The position numbers and the translations under genes were made by a program. DNA of 64,000 nt from Endomychus coccineus (lineage: Eukaryota > Arthropoda > Insecta > Coleoptera > Endomychidae), in NCBI GenBank assembly GCA_958510875.1, contig OY294071.1:35246581-35310580 (forward strand). Reading direction: 5' to 3'. The notes beneath the pieces are model-generated. The model had not been told where the DNA came from. It made no database searches and was given only the letters and a program-made list of their open reading frames with translations. This document shows positions 34,481 to 47,310 of this stretch, one piece after another; within the stretch, counting starts at the first letter, position 1; every line of letters starts with the position of its first letter.

Positions 34481-35860
34481 ATCTTTCCTAAGATTATCAT
34501 TAAATTAAAATATTATGTAAGTTAATATTTGAAGAAGGTACTGTGTTAGCGAAAATATAGTCACATGTTTTCATTAAACTAGTGAAAATCATACTTTTAA
34601 TAGTTATTTCATTCAAGTTGGAATTGATTTTCATTACGTAATGGCTGCTTCTATTCAATTTTGAAAGTTTATGTTGATCTTCATAATACACTTCAATGTT
34701 TTCGGGTCAAATCTGTCATAGAAACTTTTTATTTAAGTATAAATTTGCGTTTCATCAATTTAATTTCACTTGAATCATTAGTTATTTATAAAATGTAATT
34801 ACTAAGACACTAACAATATATTATTTTCATGGAATAAAAACGGAACTCCATCTTAGGGGTTGGTTTGTAAATATTTAGATATGCTTAAATATTGTTCTTT
34901 TGTATGAAATTTATGATCTTATTATGGGGAGTTATTGCAGAACACATTGTATACTGGATGCGTCAAATAAAATAAGACAACAAAAGAGTAGGTACAGTAT
35001 AATACAATGATAAAGACAACATAAATATCACGATGTAATCTTTTTGGACTGAAAGACTTACCTATTCTACCTATACAGTTGTAGAATCAAAGCTTGTATT
35101 TAAAATAAAGCGGCCCAGTCGTAAATCTAAAGTAAAAGCGTTACTGTTCCAACAGAAGTAAAATTAATCACATAACCTCAGAATATCTTGATAAGAAAGA
35201 ATTATAGGTATGTAAAATTAAGGAAAAATATATTCAGGAAGACACGCGAATACGAATACCTAAGTCTATTTATACTTCGCATTCTTTTATGTTAATTATA
35301 ATTCAATATTTGCAATCTCGAAAGTATATTCGTCGATTAAACTTGTGAAATCAGAAGTACAAGATGACTATTGTTAAGAAAATAATATGTGCCAAGACCT
35401 TTCAAGCGTAAGCCACTATTCCCGTAAAACAATATACTTTCTATGTTGCTTATCTTAACTCATCTGGTAACACTTCTGCGCGAATTTCTTTTGTACGTTT
35501 TAATTAAAAACTAAAATTACGTAATACAATCTGAACCACTAGTATAGATGAATCTTTGTTGGTCAACATCAAGATATAATAAACCGTTTAAGAATGGGGA
35601 TTCTGCTAATTACAAGTTTTTTTGTCTTAATTGAACATTTGATTGAATAGAACATTATGACTATTACACCAGCTGGCCAAAATTGCAATCAGTATTAATT
35701 TTATTAGGACTGTGAGAGATAACGCACATTTCCTAAAAAGTTTGAACTTTTGGCGGTATGAAACAGAGAATCTTTGAAGAAACATGGTTTGGAATGAGTG
35801 GTTGAAATGATTTAATTAACAGTATTTTGGAGAAATTATTGACGGATTGTCTTGACCTGA
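34481..35860. other. No gene recognised
   Basis: About 1.4 kb of AT-rich sequence without recognisable coding or repeat structure. Confidence 0.45.
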
Positions 35861-35864
35861 CTAA

Positions 35865-35935
35865 AGTGGTATGCAATTATGTGGGCCAAACTGGTCATTA
35901 CTTCAAAACTAGATATAATGAAGAACCTTGTAAGT
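35865..35935 (+). mobile_element. Short Penelope-like GIY-YIG fragment
   Basis: VCNYVGQTGHYFKTRYNEEP is the GIY-YIG signature (Y-VGQTG..F-TR..E). Only about 70 bp are recognisable. It differs from the subfamilies at 13,440 and 33,460. Confidence 0.6.
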
Positions 35936-36556
35936 TTCACAGTATTGACAGTTGATGAACACATAACAGCTTATAATTATGCATTCTTAAATTTATTTTG
36001 TTGCACTCTCAAATACTTCACACGTTTTATTTTCATGTAATCAACTCCAAAATTGTTATCTGTATTCATTGAAATAATGCGACCAGTAAAAGTATGATTT
36101 AGCACTGAGTCCTGATTGTCAAATATAGGTAACTAGTTGATACATACATTGCCCGGTGTATAGATCGAAGAATATTTTTTCCAACACACTTTCAGAATCG
36201 ATCTGTTCTATGATGAAAAACTAGATTACAACGTATATCATCCTAACAGACTGCATTGAGATATATATTCTGTATCAGTTTTCGACCAATCGGAAGCAGC
36301 TTAGCTACTTTCTTGAAGCAATTAATCATCTCGATCCACGCCTTGTCGTTGAATACGGCGTTCATATGACGATATTACGATCTTTGTTCAGGTTGCTGTG
36401 GTTACATATTAATATTCACGCCCCTCGCGTTCATTACGTTCATCGCTCCAAGTGACAGTTTGCACTGGTTGCGGAACAGTAAATTTAACAAAACTATTAA
36501 CCATCATTAATTAAAAAATCGATGGTAGAAGCCGTTACTTTATGGTAATTTATCAT

Positions 36557-36650
36557 TTTGATTATATGAAAGAAAAACTACTATGTTTTTATACTATGTT
36601 TTATTAATAAAAGTGGTATAAAAACATATTAGTTTTTCTTTCATATAATC
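36557..36650. repeat. Short perfect-looking palindrome
   Basis: TGATTATATGAAAGAAAAAC on the left is the complement of GTTTTTCTTTCATATAATCA on the right, with (A/T)ACTATGTTTTTATAC pairing inside. The palindrome, about 94 bp, lies about 50 bp before a candidate translation start. Confidence 0.8.
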
Positions 36651-36696
36651 ATCATTAATTGATAAAACATGGGCAAATAACCTCTTGTAGAGGAAG

Positions 36697-36768
36697 ATGG
36701 CAAGCAGTGATGAAGATGAAGTAAATGTGGGATCCACATCACCAGAAATAAGAAATAATATACAGCAA
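36697..36768 (+). CDS. Candidate first coding exon of an unidentified gene
   Basis: ATG at 36,697 opens 24 codons reading MASSDEDEVNVGSTSPEIRN then NIQQ, followed by CAA|GTAAAA, a usable donor in phase 0. The Ser/Asp/Glu-rich start is typical of nuclear regulators, but I cannot name the family. The 5' side has a short upstream frame (ATGGGCAAATAA, 36,669) and, at 36,340-36,480, a stretch richer in CG that could be a promoter or 5' untranslated region. No downstream exon is recognised, so a long first intron would be needed. Confidence 0.35.
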
Positions 36769-36786
36769 GTAAAAACATCAATTTAA

Positions 36787-37879
36787 TGAATTTAGTGGGG
36801 CTAACCTGGCTTAATAGGACCGAGTAGATTCAACATGAACCCTTTTCATCCGGAACCATTCACCATTCGCGGTATTATGCATTGTTTAATTTCTTCATCT
36901 GAATATAATTGAACTTGACTGGTAGACATATATTTTTCACAGGTTAAGTATAATAATCGCAACCTAATTAACAATTAGTTTAACATGCATGAAAGGTTTT
37001 TATAATTATTATTGTAGTCGAATATTCAGTAGACGGTATATTTGTGAAGATTTATTTTCTCTTCCCATTGGCGACCTCAATTTGATCGACGAAGTTCATA
37101 CTTATGGATTTAAGATGATACTAATATAAAGAAGGGCCCTTTCTCTCATTATACGATTTGCAGGTTCACGTTGGACAAACATCGCTTCCTTTAATTGTAT
37201 TCAGCCTCAATTTATAATGGAGAACATTCAAATATATGTTTTTTCTCATACTATAAAACCATAAATATAAATATTGGATTCATGATTATAGTCACGCTAT
37301 TAAAAATCAGAAATGAAAGCTGGCAGTGATTAAATAAAATAGGTGCATATAAAGGCATACAGAATTATTCCAGAGGTCATTACCACATAACTACAAATAT
37401 GTAATTTCGAATATCATAATAAAGAAACATAAATCTTAATATTAGACGATCTTCACAATTACTTTTCCATAGCAACTATTCAATATTAGTTATTAATTAA
37501 TAGAGTTGGTAGGATTGGCACATATTCTATGATTACTCTACTCAAGTCAAGAATTGTAGATTAAACAGCTGAAGCTCTTTTAGAATACCACCAAACATTC
37601 AATTGTTTTTTATTGGATCGCAGTGAAATAATTTTCACACTGACACAAGCACCCACAAGTTGTTGAAAGTATGCCAGATAAAAAATGTAAATAAATCTTG
37701 CGAATAAAAGAATATAGGGTCATAAATAAAAAACATTGTTGTGAAATTCAATTAGGAGCGACGTCGTTTTCTTTGACAAACCTGAAACCTAACATGAATA
37801 AACTCAAATGCGAAGAACAATGTTATTACTTTTAACAAGTGTTACTGAATTGGTAGAGGTTTTTGCTCTGTAATATATA
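36787..37879. other. No gene recognised
   Basis: AT-rich sequence; no exon that could continue the 36,697 candidate was found. Confidence 0.4.
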
Positions 37880-38020
37880 GACCCCAGAACAATCTAAATG
37901 GCAATAATCATAATCATCTACGGGCACGCTGTTGTTTTTTCACGGTTGTTAACATTTACTTGGTAAGTGCCATTGTTCAGAAATTTATAGCGTTAAATTT
38001 ATTACTTGCCGGAGTGTTGC
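37880..38020. repeat. Dispersed repeat pair, copy 2
   Basis: Second copy of the repeat at 6,354-6,510, same orientation. It starts at ACCCCAGA and keeps the ATAATCATAATCATCTACG block. Confidence 0.6.
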
Positions 38021-38229
38021 TAAGTTCAAATAATGATAAAATAGTGAAATAGGTGCCTCAAGATCCTAACCGAGCTGGATCAAACCCAGGATATCGTTTA
38101 TACTTCTAATAACATAGAAATTACGATTAATACCTTTCCGAAGTAGATGAATTCTCATGATACGTATCGTAGGGATCAGAAAAGTGAAAGCAAGATTCCT
38201 TATTCAACGTTGAAAACATTGCAATCTTG

Positions 38230-39540
38230 GTGTTTCCTTCCAGCTGCAAGACAGCTATAGTCCAACCAATTCTATAAAAAAGGAAAGAAGACATTTCCCA
38301 ATAATTATAGACCCATTGTCCTACTATCTGTGATCTCTAAAGTAATGAAGAAAGCAATCAACGTAGAGCTCATTCAAAACCTAGAGAGCTCCAAAATAGT
38401 GAAAGATCGACACGTATATGGCAGACATCTATTGAATAATATGGGGCATCTCTAGCTGCAGCATTGAATATCTCCAAAGCAACTTTCTTCATATGGTTTG
38501 CCGCCCAAACTTTGTTGTTTAGGTACTATCGAGTCAGATGGATCACTCCATATGGTGGTTGACAGAGATTCCTCCGATACAATGGCTATTAACGCTATTG
38601 TTCTGCAGAGATCTGTCTTGGCACCAACTTTGTTTCGGTTTCTTCCATACTCAATTAACCCTTAAATTGTTAAAATTCGAAAATATCAAACAGTTTTAAT
38701 AATTGCTGGAATGTATTCTGTAGATATTTAGATTACTACTGATTTGAATCGTACGTGTATTATTCATCCAAAACATGATTTTATTGGAGTCGATATCAGA
38801 ATTCAGGGTTTCGACACGCTATAACATGGTTAGCCGTTATATAAGATCAAAACTATCGTTGGAATCGTTGGAAATGACCTCCTGTCTCGTCCACAACTTT
38901 ACCCTATATCATCAAACAAAGCCAGAGAAGCAAGACAGAGACAGGTGGATGCAGTGAATGAAGATCTGGCAAGAATTTTGAAATGGAGCCCTGATAATCT
39001 AGTAAAGTTTAATGCAAACAAAACTTCAGCTTGTATTTTTTCCAGGAAGGCGGATCCCACAATCCCTAAAATGATGATATTAGCTACAACTATTCCTATG
39101 AAGTTTTCTTTATTGATGCTCTGTATCACCACCAACTGCATCCTCTCATGGGGATGATTATGTGAAGTCGATTGCGAAAACTGCATAACAAAAACTTGAT
39201 TTTGTATTCCCTGACAAAAGCTAATTTACACCCCAGCATCTCCTGATCTATAAGAAACAGATTTGACCTGTTCTGCAATTCTGTTCAAATATTTGGACTT
39301 CAACTCCCATACGTACGCTGAATCTCTTAGGCTCTATTCAAAAGTGTCTGATTGATAATGTCGCACCTCTGTAGAACATTCGTAGGAAGGTGGGCGATTC
39401 CGCCCTCTTCTACACATATTTCCATGGTCGGTAATCATCAAAAATCTAGTCTGTCATTCTACGAAAGATTTCAGGTAGGCGGAATAGCCAAAACAGATGA
39501 CTTAATATTCAATCTGCAACAGATAAAACCTTAGATTCAA
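38230..39540 (+). mobile_element. LINE family A remnant, longest copy (plus strand)
   Basis: Plus-strand translation, with frame breaks, gives: FPNNYRPIVLLSVISKVMKK near 38,300-38,350 (RT fingers), INVELIQNLESSKIVKDR just after, SVLAPTLF near 38,610-38,640 (before the YADD palm motif, which is degraded), then DLARILKWSPDNLVKFNANK with SACIFSRKADPTIPK (38,960-39,080) and the C-terminal RKVGDSALFYTYFHGR-like block near 39,390-39,440. This is the only family A copy that reaches the RT fingers. The endonuclease is absent. Confidence 0.85.
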
Positions 39541-39985
39541 TGAGAGAAAAGTGCGTGGTATATATCATTAAACAAATTGTAATTATAAAATATGTGTATG
39601 AGGTGAACTCTCAACTGGATTAATAAAAACAACAATAACATGGAAATTAGATTGGAATCTTTTCTGAGAAGTAGGATATTTCTTTATTACAGCTTGCATT
39701 ATTACATGCAAGTACCGCTTATTAGAAATAAAGAAATGTAGTAATATAATAATAATTTCCGTTTAAAATCTATGCTAACTTCACTATTATACATTATACG
39801 TATTATCTTATATGCAATAAGAAGAAAATAAAATTCTTCCACACGGATGATTCACTGCTCAGATACCACCACACAGCATCAAATAATAAAAAATAAAAAA
39901 AATAGATTATAAAATATTATCGGCAAAAAATAGAATTATTCGCGAATGGTGACAATCGTGGATATAATCACCAGCGTGCACACGA
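39541..39985. other. No gene recognised
   Basis: AT-rich sequence between the LINE and the hAT fragment. Confidence 0.4.
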
Positions 39986-39989
39986 TGTT

Positions 39990-40115
39990 TTAATAACCAT
40001 CTCTCCTACTAGTGTGGAGGCAGAGAGATGTTTCTCTCCGGCAGGATATATCACCAATGAGATTCGCTCAATGCTGGGCCACAAAACCCTTGACGCTCTC
40101 ATGTCTTTGTTATAG
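39990..40115 (+). pseudogene. hAT transposase C-terminal dimerisation fragment
   Basis: Translation gives PTSVEAERCFSPAGYITNEI followed by RSMLGHKTLDALMSLL and a stop. This is the highly conserved hAT C-terminal (dimerisation) block, S.AERxFSxAGxI...R..L....LDALMFL. Only the last 40 residues are present; the catalytic domain is missing. hAT transposases act on DNA with 8-bp target duplications, and two such elements are found at 20,157 and 24,659, though no link is shown. Confidence 0.8.
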
Positions 40116-40435
40116 CACTATTAAGTGTGTGAATTTCCTTCAATTTTGCTTTTAAAATTGATAATGAGGACTAAACCTCCAAAAACATTTTGTTTTTTTT
40201 CAGGACAAGTCCCTGGATCCAGGGATTTGTTGGCCTTTATCCCAAACGTCCCGAGATTGAACCAATATTCCGGGATTGACATCCCTAGTTGGCACCAAAT
40301 GCGTTAACCTCAATGGGTCCTCCGATTAAAGAAAATCCTACATATATTTCTGGGTCCTCCTTAAACAACAATGCAAGAATTTTGAAGTTATTCTTCCACT
40401 AACTCATTTTGTCATTCGATATCGATGTTAAGCAA

Positions 40436-42170
40436 TTAGTGGAGTCATTCTACGGAAAAATGAGGCGAGGTTCGTAAAAATTTGATAGAGGTTGGGGAGG
40501 TGGAAAAAGTTGTTTCTTGTAATAAGAATAATGATACTCCAGAAATATTTGGTGCAACCACCCCAAAATAATAATAAGATTAGTCCATTTCTTGGCCATT
40601 TACGGCATAAATATGCGCGCGCAGATTTCCCACTTTTATTGTATTATAATAGGATTTTATTACTATAATATTGTTTTTAGAGTATATATATGGCCTTCTT
40701 TTGCATGTATATGTGAGAAAAGAAATACATTATTTATTTTACACGTAATAATTATTATATTATATATAGGTATATACTACACCACCTGCGCTTTTTCTAA
40801 TTCAAGACGCGACAAAGATTTACTTCTGATGATGTGGACCACGTCTACTAATATTATGAGATAAAAATTATTTTTATAAAACAATGACAGGTAAAAATAT
40901 TGTGTATCTTATGATGTTTTTTTTTCTGTATTTTTCTATGTTTTAAGAGGATGTCCGATTTTTCAATCTAATAATGTTTAAACTATAATTTTAATTGGCT
41001 GTTAAAAATTTTAGCGTTATTAAATTCAATAGTCTCATCAAATTAATTTATAAATAATAATAAAAGTTCAATTGGAGATCAGGTAGATACTCGTAAATGA
41101 ATATAATAACTAATTACATATTACAGATAAAGAATATAGTACTGTTTTTTTCTTAATAACTAACCTTTTTATATTCATTTATCTACCTGATCTCCAATTG
41201 AACTTTTATTATTACCTCATAGTTAATTTTTTTTTTGAATATTTATAAATTAATTTGATGAGATTATTGAACTTAATAACGTTAAAATTTTTAACAGCCG
41301 ATTAAAATTATAGTTTAGACATTATTAGATTGAAAAATCTGACATCCTCTCTAAACATAGAAAAATACAGAAAAAAAACATCATAAGATACACAATATTT
41401 TTACCTATCATTGGTTTATGAAAACAATCTTTATCTCATAATATTAGTAGGCGTGGTCCACATCATCAGAAGTAAATCTTTGTCGCGTCTTGAATCAGAA
41501 AAAGCGCAGGTGATGTTGTATATACCTATATATACTATAATAATAAGTACGTGTATTAAAAAAAATGTTACTATGTCACAAGCGGACCTCAAATAAATAA
41601 TGTATATGTTTTCTCACATAAATATGCAGAAAAAGGCCATATATATACTCTAAAAACAATATTATAGTAATAAAATCCTATTATAATACAATAAAAGTGG
41701 GTAATCTGCGCGCGCATATATATGCCGTAAATGGCCAAGAAATGGGACTAATCTTATGAAACAAGTTATACCACGTTAAGCTATATAAAATAATCTTTAA
41801 TTTGAGCCCAAGCAAAGTACTCCGCGATTTGTTGGCCGTATTTGGGGCATCTTCAAAATTTGGGAAAGTAATGATCGCAAACACTCCAAATTTTAACCAA
41901 AGCTCCCTTGAACATGGACAATAAAAGGGTTCAACTCCCAAGCCTTAGTCAGAAGTCTAAGGGGTTCAAAAGAATTAAAACTTCAAAATTGACCTAAAAA
42001 AATACCCAGAAACCAGTTTTTGGGATTTTTGGGATGATTGCACCAAATATTTTTTGTTGAAAATTCTGGAATATCATTATTCTTATCACAAGAAACAACT
42101 TTTTACACCTCCCCAACCTCTATCAAATTTTTACGAACCTCACCTCATTTTTCCGTAGAATGACTTCACT
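40436..42170. mobile_element. 1.7-kb palindromic (fold-back) element
   Basis: The outer arms begin TTAGTGGAGTCATTCTACGG and end CCGTAGAATGACTTCACTAA. The inner arms run from about 40,576 (AGATTAGTCCATTTCTTGGC) to 41,110 and from about 41,168 to 41,756, with a loop of about 58 bp. The right half carries about 270 bp (41,757-42,030) with no counterpart on the left, so the left arm has a deletion or the right an insertion. Frames 40,592-40,864 and 41,681-41,941 lie in the arms and are not genes. Confidence 0.88.
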
Positions 42171-42429
42171 AAATGCCGAGTGCGGTTTGTAGTTGAAGGG
42201 ATAACCTCATCCAGGGAAAGTCTCGTGATTCCGAACAACTGAAGCGAGGCAGCATATAACAACTCGCTGGAAAATACATCAATGAGTACTAGTGCAGTAT
42301 TCTACACCTCTACACTTATTCATAAAAAGCTGAAGCCATGAGAACGGCGTTTAGGTTAAGAAGCCTAGGTCACTAGACTGAAATGCACTATTCTCGTGGT
42401 CACTTATTAATTTGGAGTGAGGCCACATC

Positions 42430-42620
42430 ATGTGCCTCATACTAGAAATGAGGCAAAATAGCATACTTCCAGCTGCCTGTCTCACTTCTCTCAAGATCCT
42501 CATCCCTGATAGCAGAGATTGGAATAACGAAACTCTCACCCTGTTGCCACCAGGCGGGGTCGTATGGACCAACATAGATTTAAGAAACGGGATATTTGAA
42601 TCGTGTGCCATCACTAATTA
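42430..42620 (+). pseudogene. R1-like RNase H start fragment
   Basis: The frame from 42,430 reads DSRDWNNETLTLLPPGGVVW, then TNIDLRNGIFES. It resembles the segment leading into the RNase H W-TDGS strand, with the catalytic Asp segment changed. A weak but position-consistent match. Confidence 0.4.
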
Positions 42621-42939
42621 GGCATAAGGTATATTCGAAGTTCGCCAATCGATGTTACGGCGAATTGATGCATGCGTTGCAGTAGGTGGTGGTCATTTTC
42701 AGCAATTATTGTAAATATTATTAACTTATTTGTAGAAGTAGGTTAGTCTTATTCTTGTAAATGATCTAAGTTAGTCACATCACAATACAATGATTAAAAG
42801 ACACATTTTATCGCTTCTTTTTCAAAATTCCAATGCAGGTTTAACTTTAAATGCGTTTTTCCCAAAACTGCCGCCTTCAGCGACAAATACGAAGAGTACT
42901 TTTTGTATGTAAATGTAGAATAAGTCTGTTTAGTCAAAA

Positions 42940-43200
42940 ATTACATACAGTATGACACAAAAAAGTTATGGCTATTTTTTCAATCCAGGTACAACACTGT
43001 ATATGGCGCCCAATATCCCGGATTTCGTCAAATTGCCATGTTATTGAACAAAAATATAATCAAAAAATGAGATAAAAATTTTGTTAGAACGCCCTGTATC
43101 TCAAAAACCAAGCCGTTACGGACCCATGGGTATATGAACTTTTTATCTTATATTAGACAAATATTCCCCCTTCAAGGTTTGTACTTAATAAACACCATGT
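42940..43200. repeat. Possible mariner-like terminal fragment
   Basis: Contains the phrases CAACACTGTATATGGCG and GAACGCCCTGTATCTCAAAA, typical of the long non-coding terminal regions of the mariner-like element at 20,791 (ACAGGGCATTTCTGAAAA). No boundaries. Confidence 0.3.
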
Positions 43201-44369
43201 ATAGTACGTATAGTGAGGGAAGTAAAATAATAGATCTACTGTAGATGAATTTTGTACGTAGATGCCCAAACTATACAATTACAGTCATTCCAGTATAAGG
43301 TCAAATACCATAAATATACTGAACCGTAAGATAACTAAATTATGCATCACTTTCGAATGAGCGTTGCTGACAAAATCCATCATTCTAAAATAACTTTCAT
43401 TTCGTTGTATTCCAAATTAATAGTGAACTGAAAGTGCTGCAGCAGCTTCCATGAGGATCGATTTTGTGCCGGTCAAAAATAATTATTGAACTAATCATTA
43501 TATATTATTATAGACTGAATATCTGACCGTATATGGCCCGAGGTTTGTTATTAGATAAGTTCCAGCATCCCAACCTAAACTGGAGATGATGGGAAATGTT
43601 TTTAAGTCAGTGAATCATAGCAGGTATCAATTAACTATGTTACTCTCACTAAGGAGTGGCAGAGCTCAGGGCAATCGAACGAAAGTTACCAAAATGTATG
43701 CCCTACTAAATATAGATCAGTGTTGTTGTACGAATACACCGTCAATGTCATTAATTTCACTTTTTCGTATGAATGGATATGCTATTATCATTCTTCTTTT
43801 TTCACTTTCCATACGTTGAATCGTAGAATTTGCCATTCATGTTTCCAAATTCATCGAAGCGTAGATCCTCCCCATTATTATCATAAAATAATCTCCGAGA
43901 TAAAACACAAAGGTTTCATCTTATCCAGTAACGTCTACTGATGTAGATTCTTAAATCTTAATTTTATTCAAGTTTAATTCCCGCATTATTACTACTGATT
44001 TCATCACTTAATCCAGAAATCTTACTCTACATTAGACGGATGTCGATGTCATTCGTTTGGTCAACTAGCTAATACATTAATGAAGAATAAGTACTTACTG
44101 ATACTTAGCATGTATGATATTATGAAACAAGATATACTTTTTTCAGTTGCATCTCGTTTGCAAATCCAACTGTTTTAGAGAAGATTTGCTAATATTATTT
44201 TTGTATAAGTTATTTTGCGTGAAGAACTTTCCATCACACGCAATAGCCTAAGGAGTGGCAGAGTAGAAGATTGAAAGTTTTAATTCTTGTATAAAAAAAC
44301 ATCCTCTTACTTTCATGTATGCAACACTTTTTATCAACTGGAGTGTCGTTATCTGCGTTATCAACTATA
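43201..44369. other. No gene recognised
   Basis: AT-rich sequence with short frames only. Confidence 0.4.
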
Positions 44370-45640
44370 TTCATATGTTGTATGTTGAAACAAAAAAATG
44401 ATCTTTTCTATACCACAGGGTCCCTTTCTACATACAGAATGAACTGTTGACAATACATCACATGAAGGAGTCAAAAGAGCACTAGAAGACAGAGAAGTAG
44501 ATAACACGACAACCAGGTGTATGTCGCAACTGTTCTCTACCAGAATAGCAGAGACAAAAATAGGACAACAATCACCTAGGCATACTCTGTCAGAGTTATG
44601 CCGACGACATAGTTCAAAGAGGCCTTGATTCACTAAAGAATGGTGCCAATCGATGGGACTTAACGTCAACTACACCAAAACCACCCTAGTTGCTTTTTCA
44701 AGGAAAATAAACCTTATACTCGAAACCATCAAATTGGAAGAGAACGTTATTGATGGAAGTCAAATATTTGGGAATTACACAAGACAAAAACTCCTCTGGA
44801 ACAAGCATGAAAAAGAGATAGCCATCAAAGTCACAATAGTGTGCAGAAACTTTGCGGAAAAAACTGGAGATGTAACCCATGTACCCTGCAGTGAATATAC
44901 ACTGCAATAGTGAGACTGATCATCACATATGGGACAGTGGTCTGGGGAACTAATCTGGCTAGTTCAAGGATAAAATCGAAAATTTAAAGACTAGCCTGTG
45001 CATGTGTGACAGATACAATGAGGATAAGTCCAACGGCTGCTATATAAGTAATGCTAAACCTCACACCCCCAAGTTAAGATGAAAAAAGGTATAGCTTCGT
45101 GGAAGAATTTAGCACGAATCTAAGTCGCAAAAGCGAATGGGACAAAAATACCATACCAAGACGACAAAATGCCATTAAATGATATAATGATGGCTCTAAA
45201 ACAACAAATTCACGATATAGAAAATTGTGGCCAGTTCAATATAGAAAGAGTCAAGCAGCCATCAACGCGCTGAAGTCCCACTTAATCAGCTCCAAGTTGG
45301 TCTGGAGATACAGAGAAGCTAAACGAACTAAGGCGGAACAATACAGTTACCCTCCTATGGATTCCGGAACACACCGGAGCGGAGGGTAACGTAAAAGCTT
45401 TAAATGGGCCGAAACACCATTTCCGGAACCTGAACCCTTCTGCGTAATAAGTGCCAGCACAATACTGGAAGAAGTGAACTATAGAAGATCCCATCACTGG
45501 ATAGAACTACAAGGACTGAGACAGGCAAACATACTTCTGGGAAACTGTAACCGAAAAAGATCTAACGACTGCATCAACTTAAGAAAATAATCTCAGAATA
45601 CACCTCACATGCTCGGATTAGTTGAGGAAGGTGCATCATA
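44370..45640 (+). mobile_element. R1-like LINE remnant: post-RT, RNase H and pre-knuckle
   Basis: The frame 44,653-44,910 reads MGLNVNYTKTTLVAFSRKIN, the G-xVN..KT..V.FTRK block that follows the YADD motif in R1-like RTs (a YADD-like CRRHS-SKR remnant lies at about 44,595-44,620). Further on, NNTVTLLWIPEHTGAEGNVK (45,336-45,395) is the RNase H WVPGHxGxxGNE block with PGH changed to PEH. It ends with LRQANILLGNC at 45,518 and the LGLVEE segment before the zinc knuckle, which is lost. Many frame changes. Confidence 0.82.
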
Positions 45641-46398
45641 ATTTTTGATTCTTGATCTAAAGAGTCAGTATCGGGTATTTATGGAATGTTTTGTAAAACA
45701 CGGCACCACCTTCACATTCTCTATAAGAAATCAAGGATTTATATCCTTAATGAACTAAAACTAAAGACCTGGCATTTTCGATCCATATTTCATAATATAA
45801 CTGATAGGATAAGTCAATGAAGAATCTCGATTTCTTGTTTCCATTTATGGGTACTTACTGAGAGAAACGAGTTTGAAGAAGCTAAAATTAAGCCGATTAT
45901 CCAGATAAATTGTGTAGCGATCTAATTTTAATCCATTCTGCAACTTTCCACAAATTGTGATTTACTCAAAACAGTGTCATATTTCATGAAATCCTTAGTA
46001 CTAAAAGTATACTAATAACTAATAGCCTCTAGTAACGCTTTATAAAATGAAAAGTACCAGGCATATATCGTCTACTTTACAACGAATAAGTAAACAATAA
46101 AAGCAGGACTTAAATTCAAATATATAATAAACATTCTTGAAATTCCGCAGCGTTGTCTTGTTTCCTTCGCCAAGACTCGACTGCCTCAATACATTCCTCG
46201 TTTTCTTTTGTTTTATCTTTCCGTCCATTTATTGATAATGTTACATTATTGCAAAAATAACTCTTGTGTTTGTGTAGCTTGCTTTAAATGAATCGATCCG
46301 AAATTCAATCATAGGAAACTGAACATCATAGACGTACTAGAGTCTTTGTGGAATGGGGAAAAATCTTAAAAATAATTGAAAAATTTCATTTGTTACAG
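45641..46398. other. No gene recognised
   Basis: AT-rich sequence without recognisable features. Confidence 0.4.
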
Positions 46399-46484
46399 AT
46401 TCCTCATGTCGAGCTCGAGTCTTATGGTGCAGCCAATCTTAAGATATGAATATCATTGCAGGTCGACATTTATGTAGAAGATTG
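46399..46484 (+). other. Possible small exon (weak)
   Basis: CATTTGTTACAG precedes a stretch with an ATG at 46,407 reading MSSSSLMVQPILRYEYHC; possible donors are GCAG|GTCGAC (46,459) and GATTG|GTGAGT (46,484). Composition is less AT-rich than the surroundings. It could be a 5' exon of an unrecognised plus-strand gene, or chance. Confidence 0.15.
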
Positions 46485-46989
46485 GTGAGTTTTTCCATCG
46501 AGAAACGATTATTTACTTTAACAAATACTTTTAATTTCTTCATTCTACAACACCCACCACATCTAATAAATGGAACTAGTTCTTTATTGTATTCATTACC
46601 AAGTTGTCATATTGTATTTATAGCTGGTAGAATGATATTTCTTGACCTAGGTATGAATTAAATGTAAATTCTTGGGAATAGGTCACATTACCACATATGT
46701 CATATATGCCCTTGTCTATGAATAGTTGAACTGTCAGAATAAATGAAGGTTAAAATAGTTTCGATACAATAATAATATACTATTGAGAAGAAATGCTCAA
46801 CGAAAAAGTAGATGGGAATTGTGCGACGTTAAAACTTTATTCCGACCTTGACCGTTTTTGCAGTTATAACTTTACAAATAATGTATATTTATATCATGGT
46901 CGGGAAACATCACAAATAGCTAAAATCTGATGCTGTATCTAGGTGGTCATCAAAAGCACAATTCTACAATGCGAATTGCTGTATCATGA

Positions 46990-47310
46990 GCTTCACATTC
47001 ACATAGTTAGTTAAGTGACAGCAGGTGTCAGTGTCAGTATAAAATAAGGTAATATGTGAATAATTCGAAAGTCAATCTAGCAGTAGGTGTCAGTATAAAA
47101 CACAGAGTAGTAAAATACATTATGTAGACTATTTGAAGAAAATTTCAATGTAACATAGAGTATATACTAACGTCTTTTATTAGCGGCTTCTAAATCATTT
47201 CCAATATATTTTATGCAATTACAATCATATATTTGATTCGCAGAAGTGTCCGAAACCTATTTCCTTACAAAAGTAAGGGAAGTTACGTGATCAATTGATC
47301 AGTCTTCATT
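46990..47310. repeat. Dispersed repeat, family 'GTGATCAA' copy 3
   Basis: The fullest copy: GACAGCAGGTGTCAGTGTCA is partly doubled (46,999-47,030 and 47,083-47,100), followed by AAAACACAGAGTAGTAAAAT, AACGTCTTTTATTAGCGGCT and TTACGTGATCAATTGATCAG. Confidence 0.65.

Noticed and set aside
40592..40864. 90-codon frame with hydrophobic stretches
   Set aside because: Lies in one arm of the 1.7-kb palindrome; AT-rich sequence yields membrane-like residues by chance and no start context or splice partner supports it.
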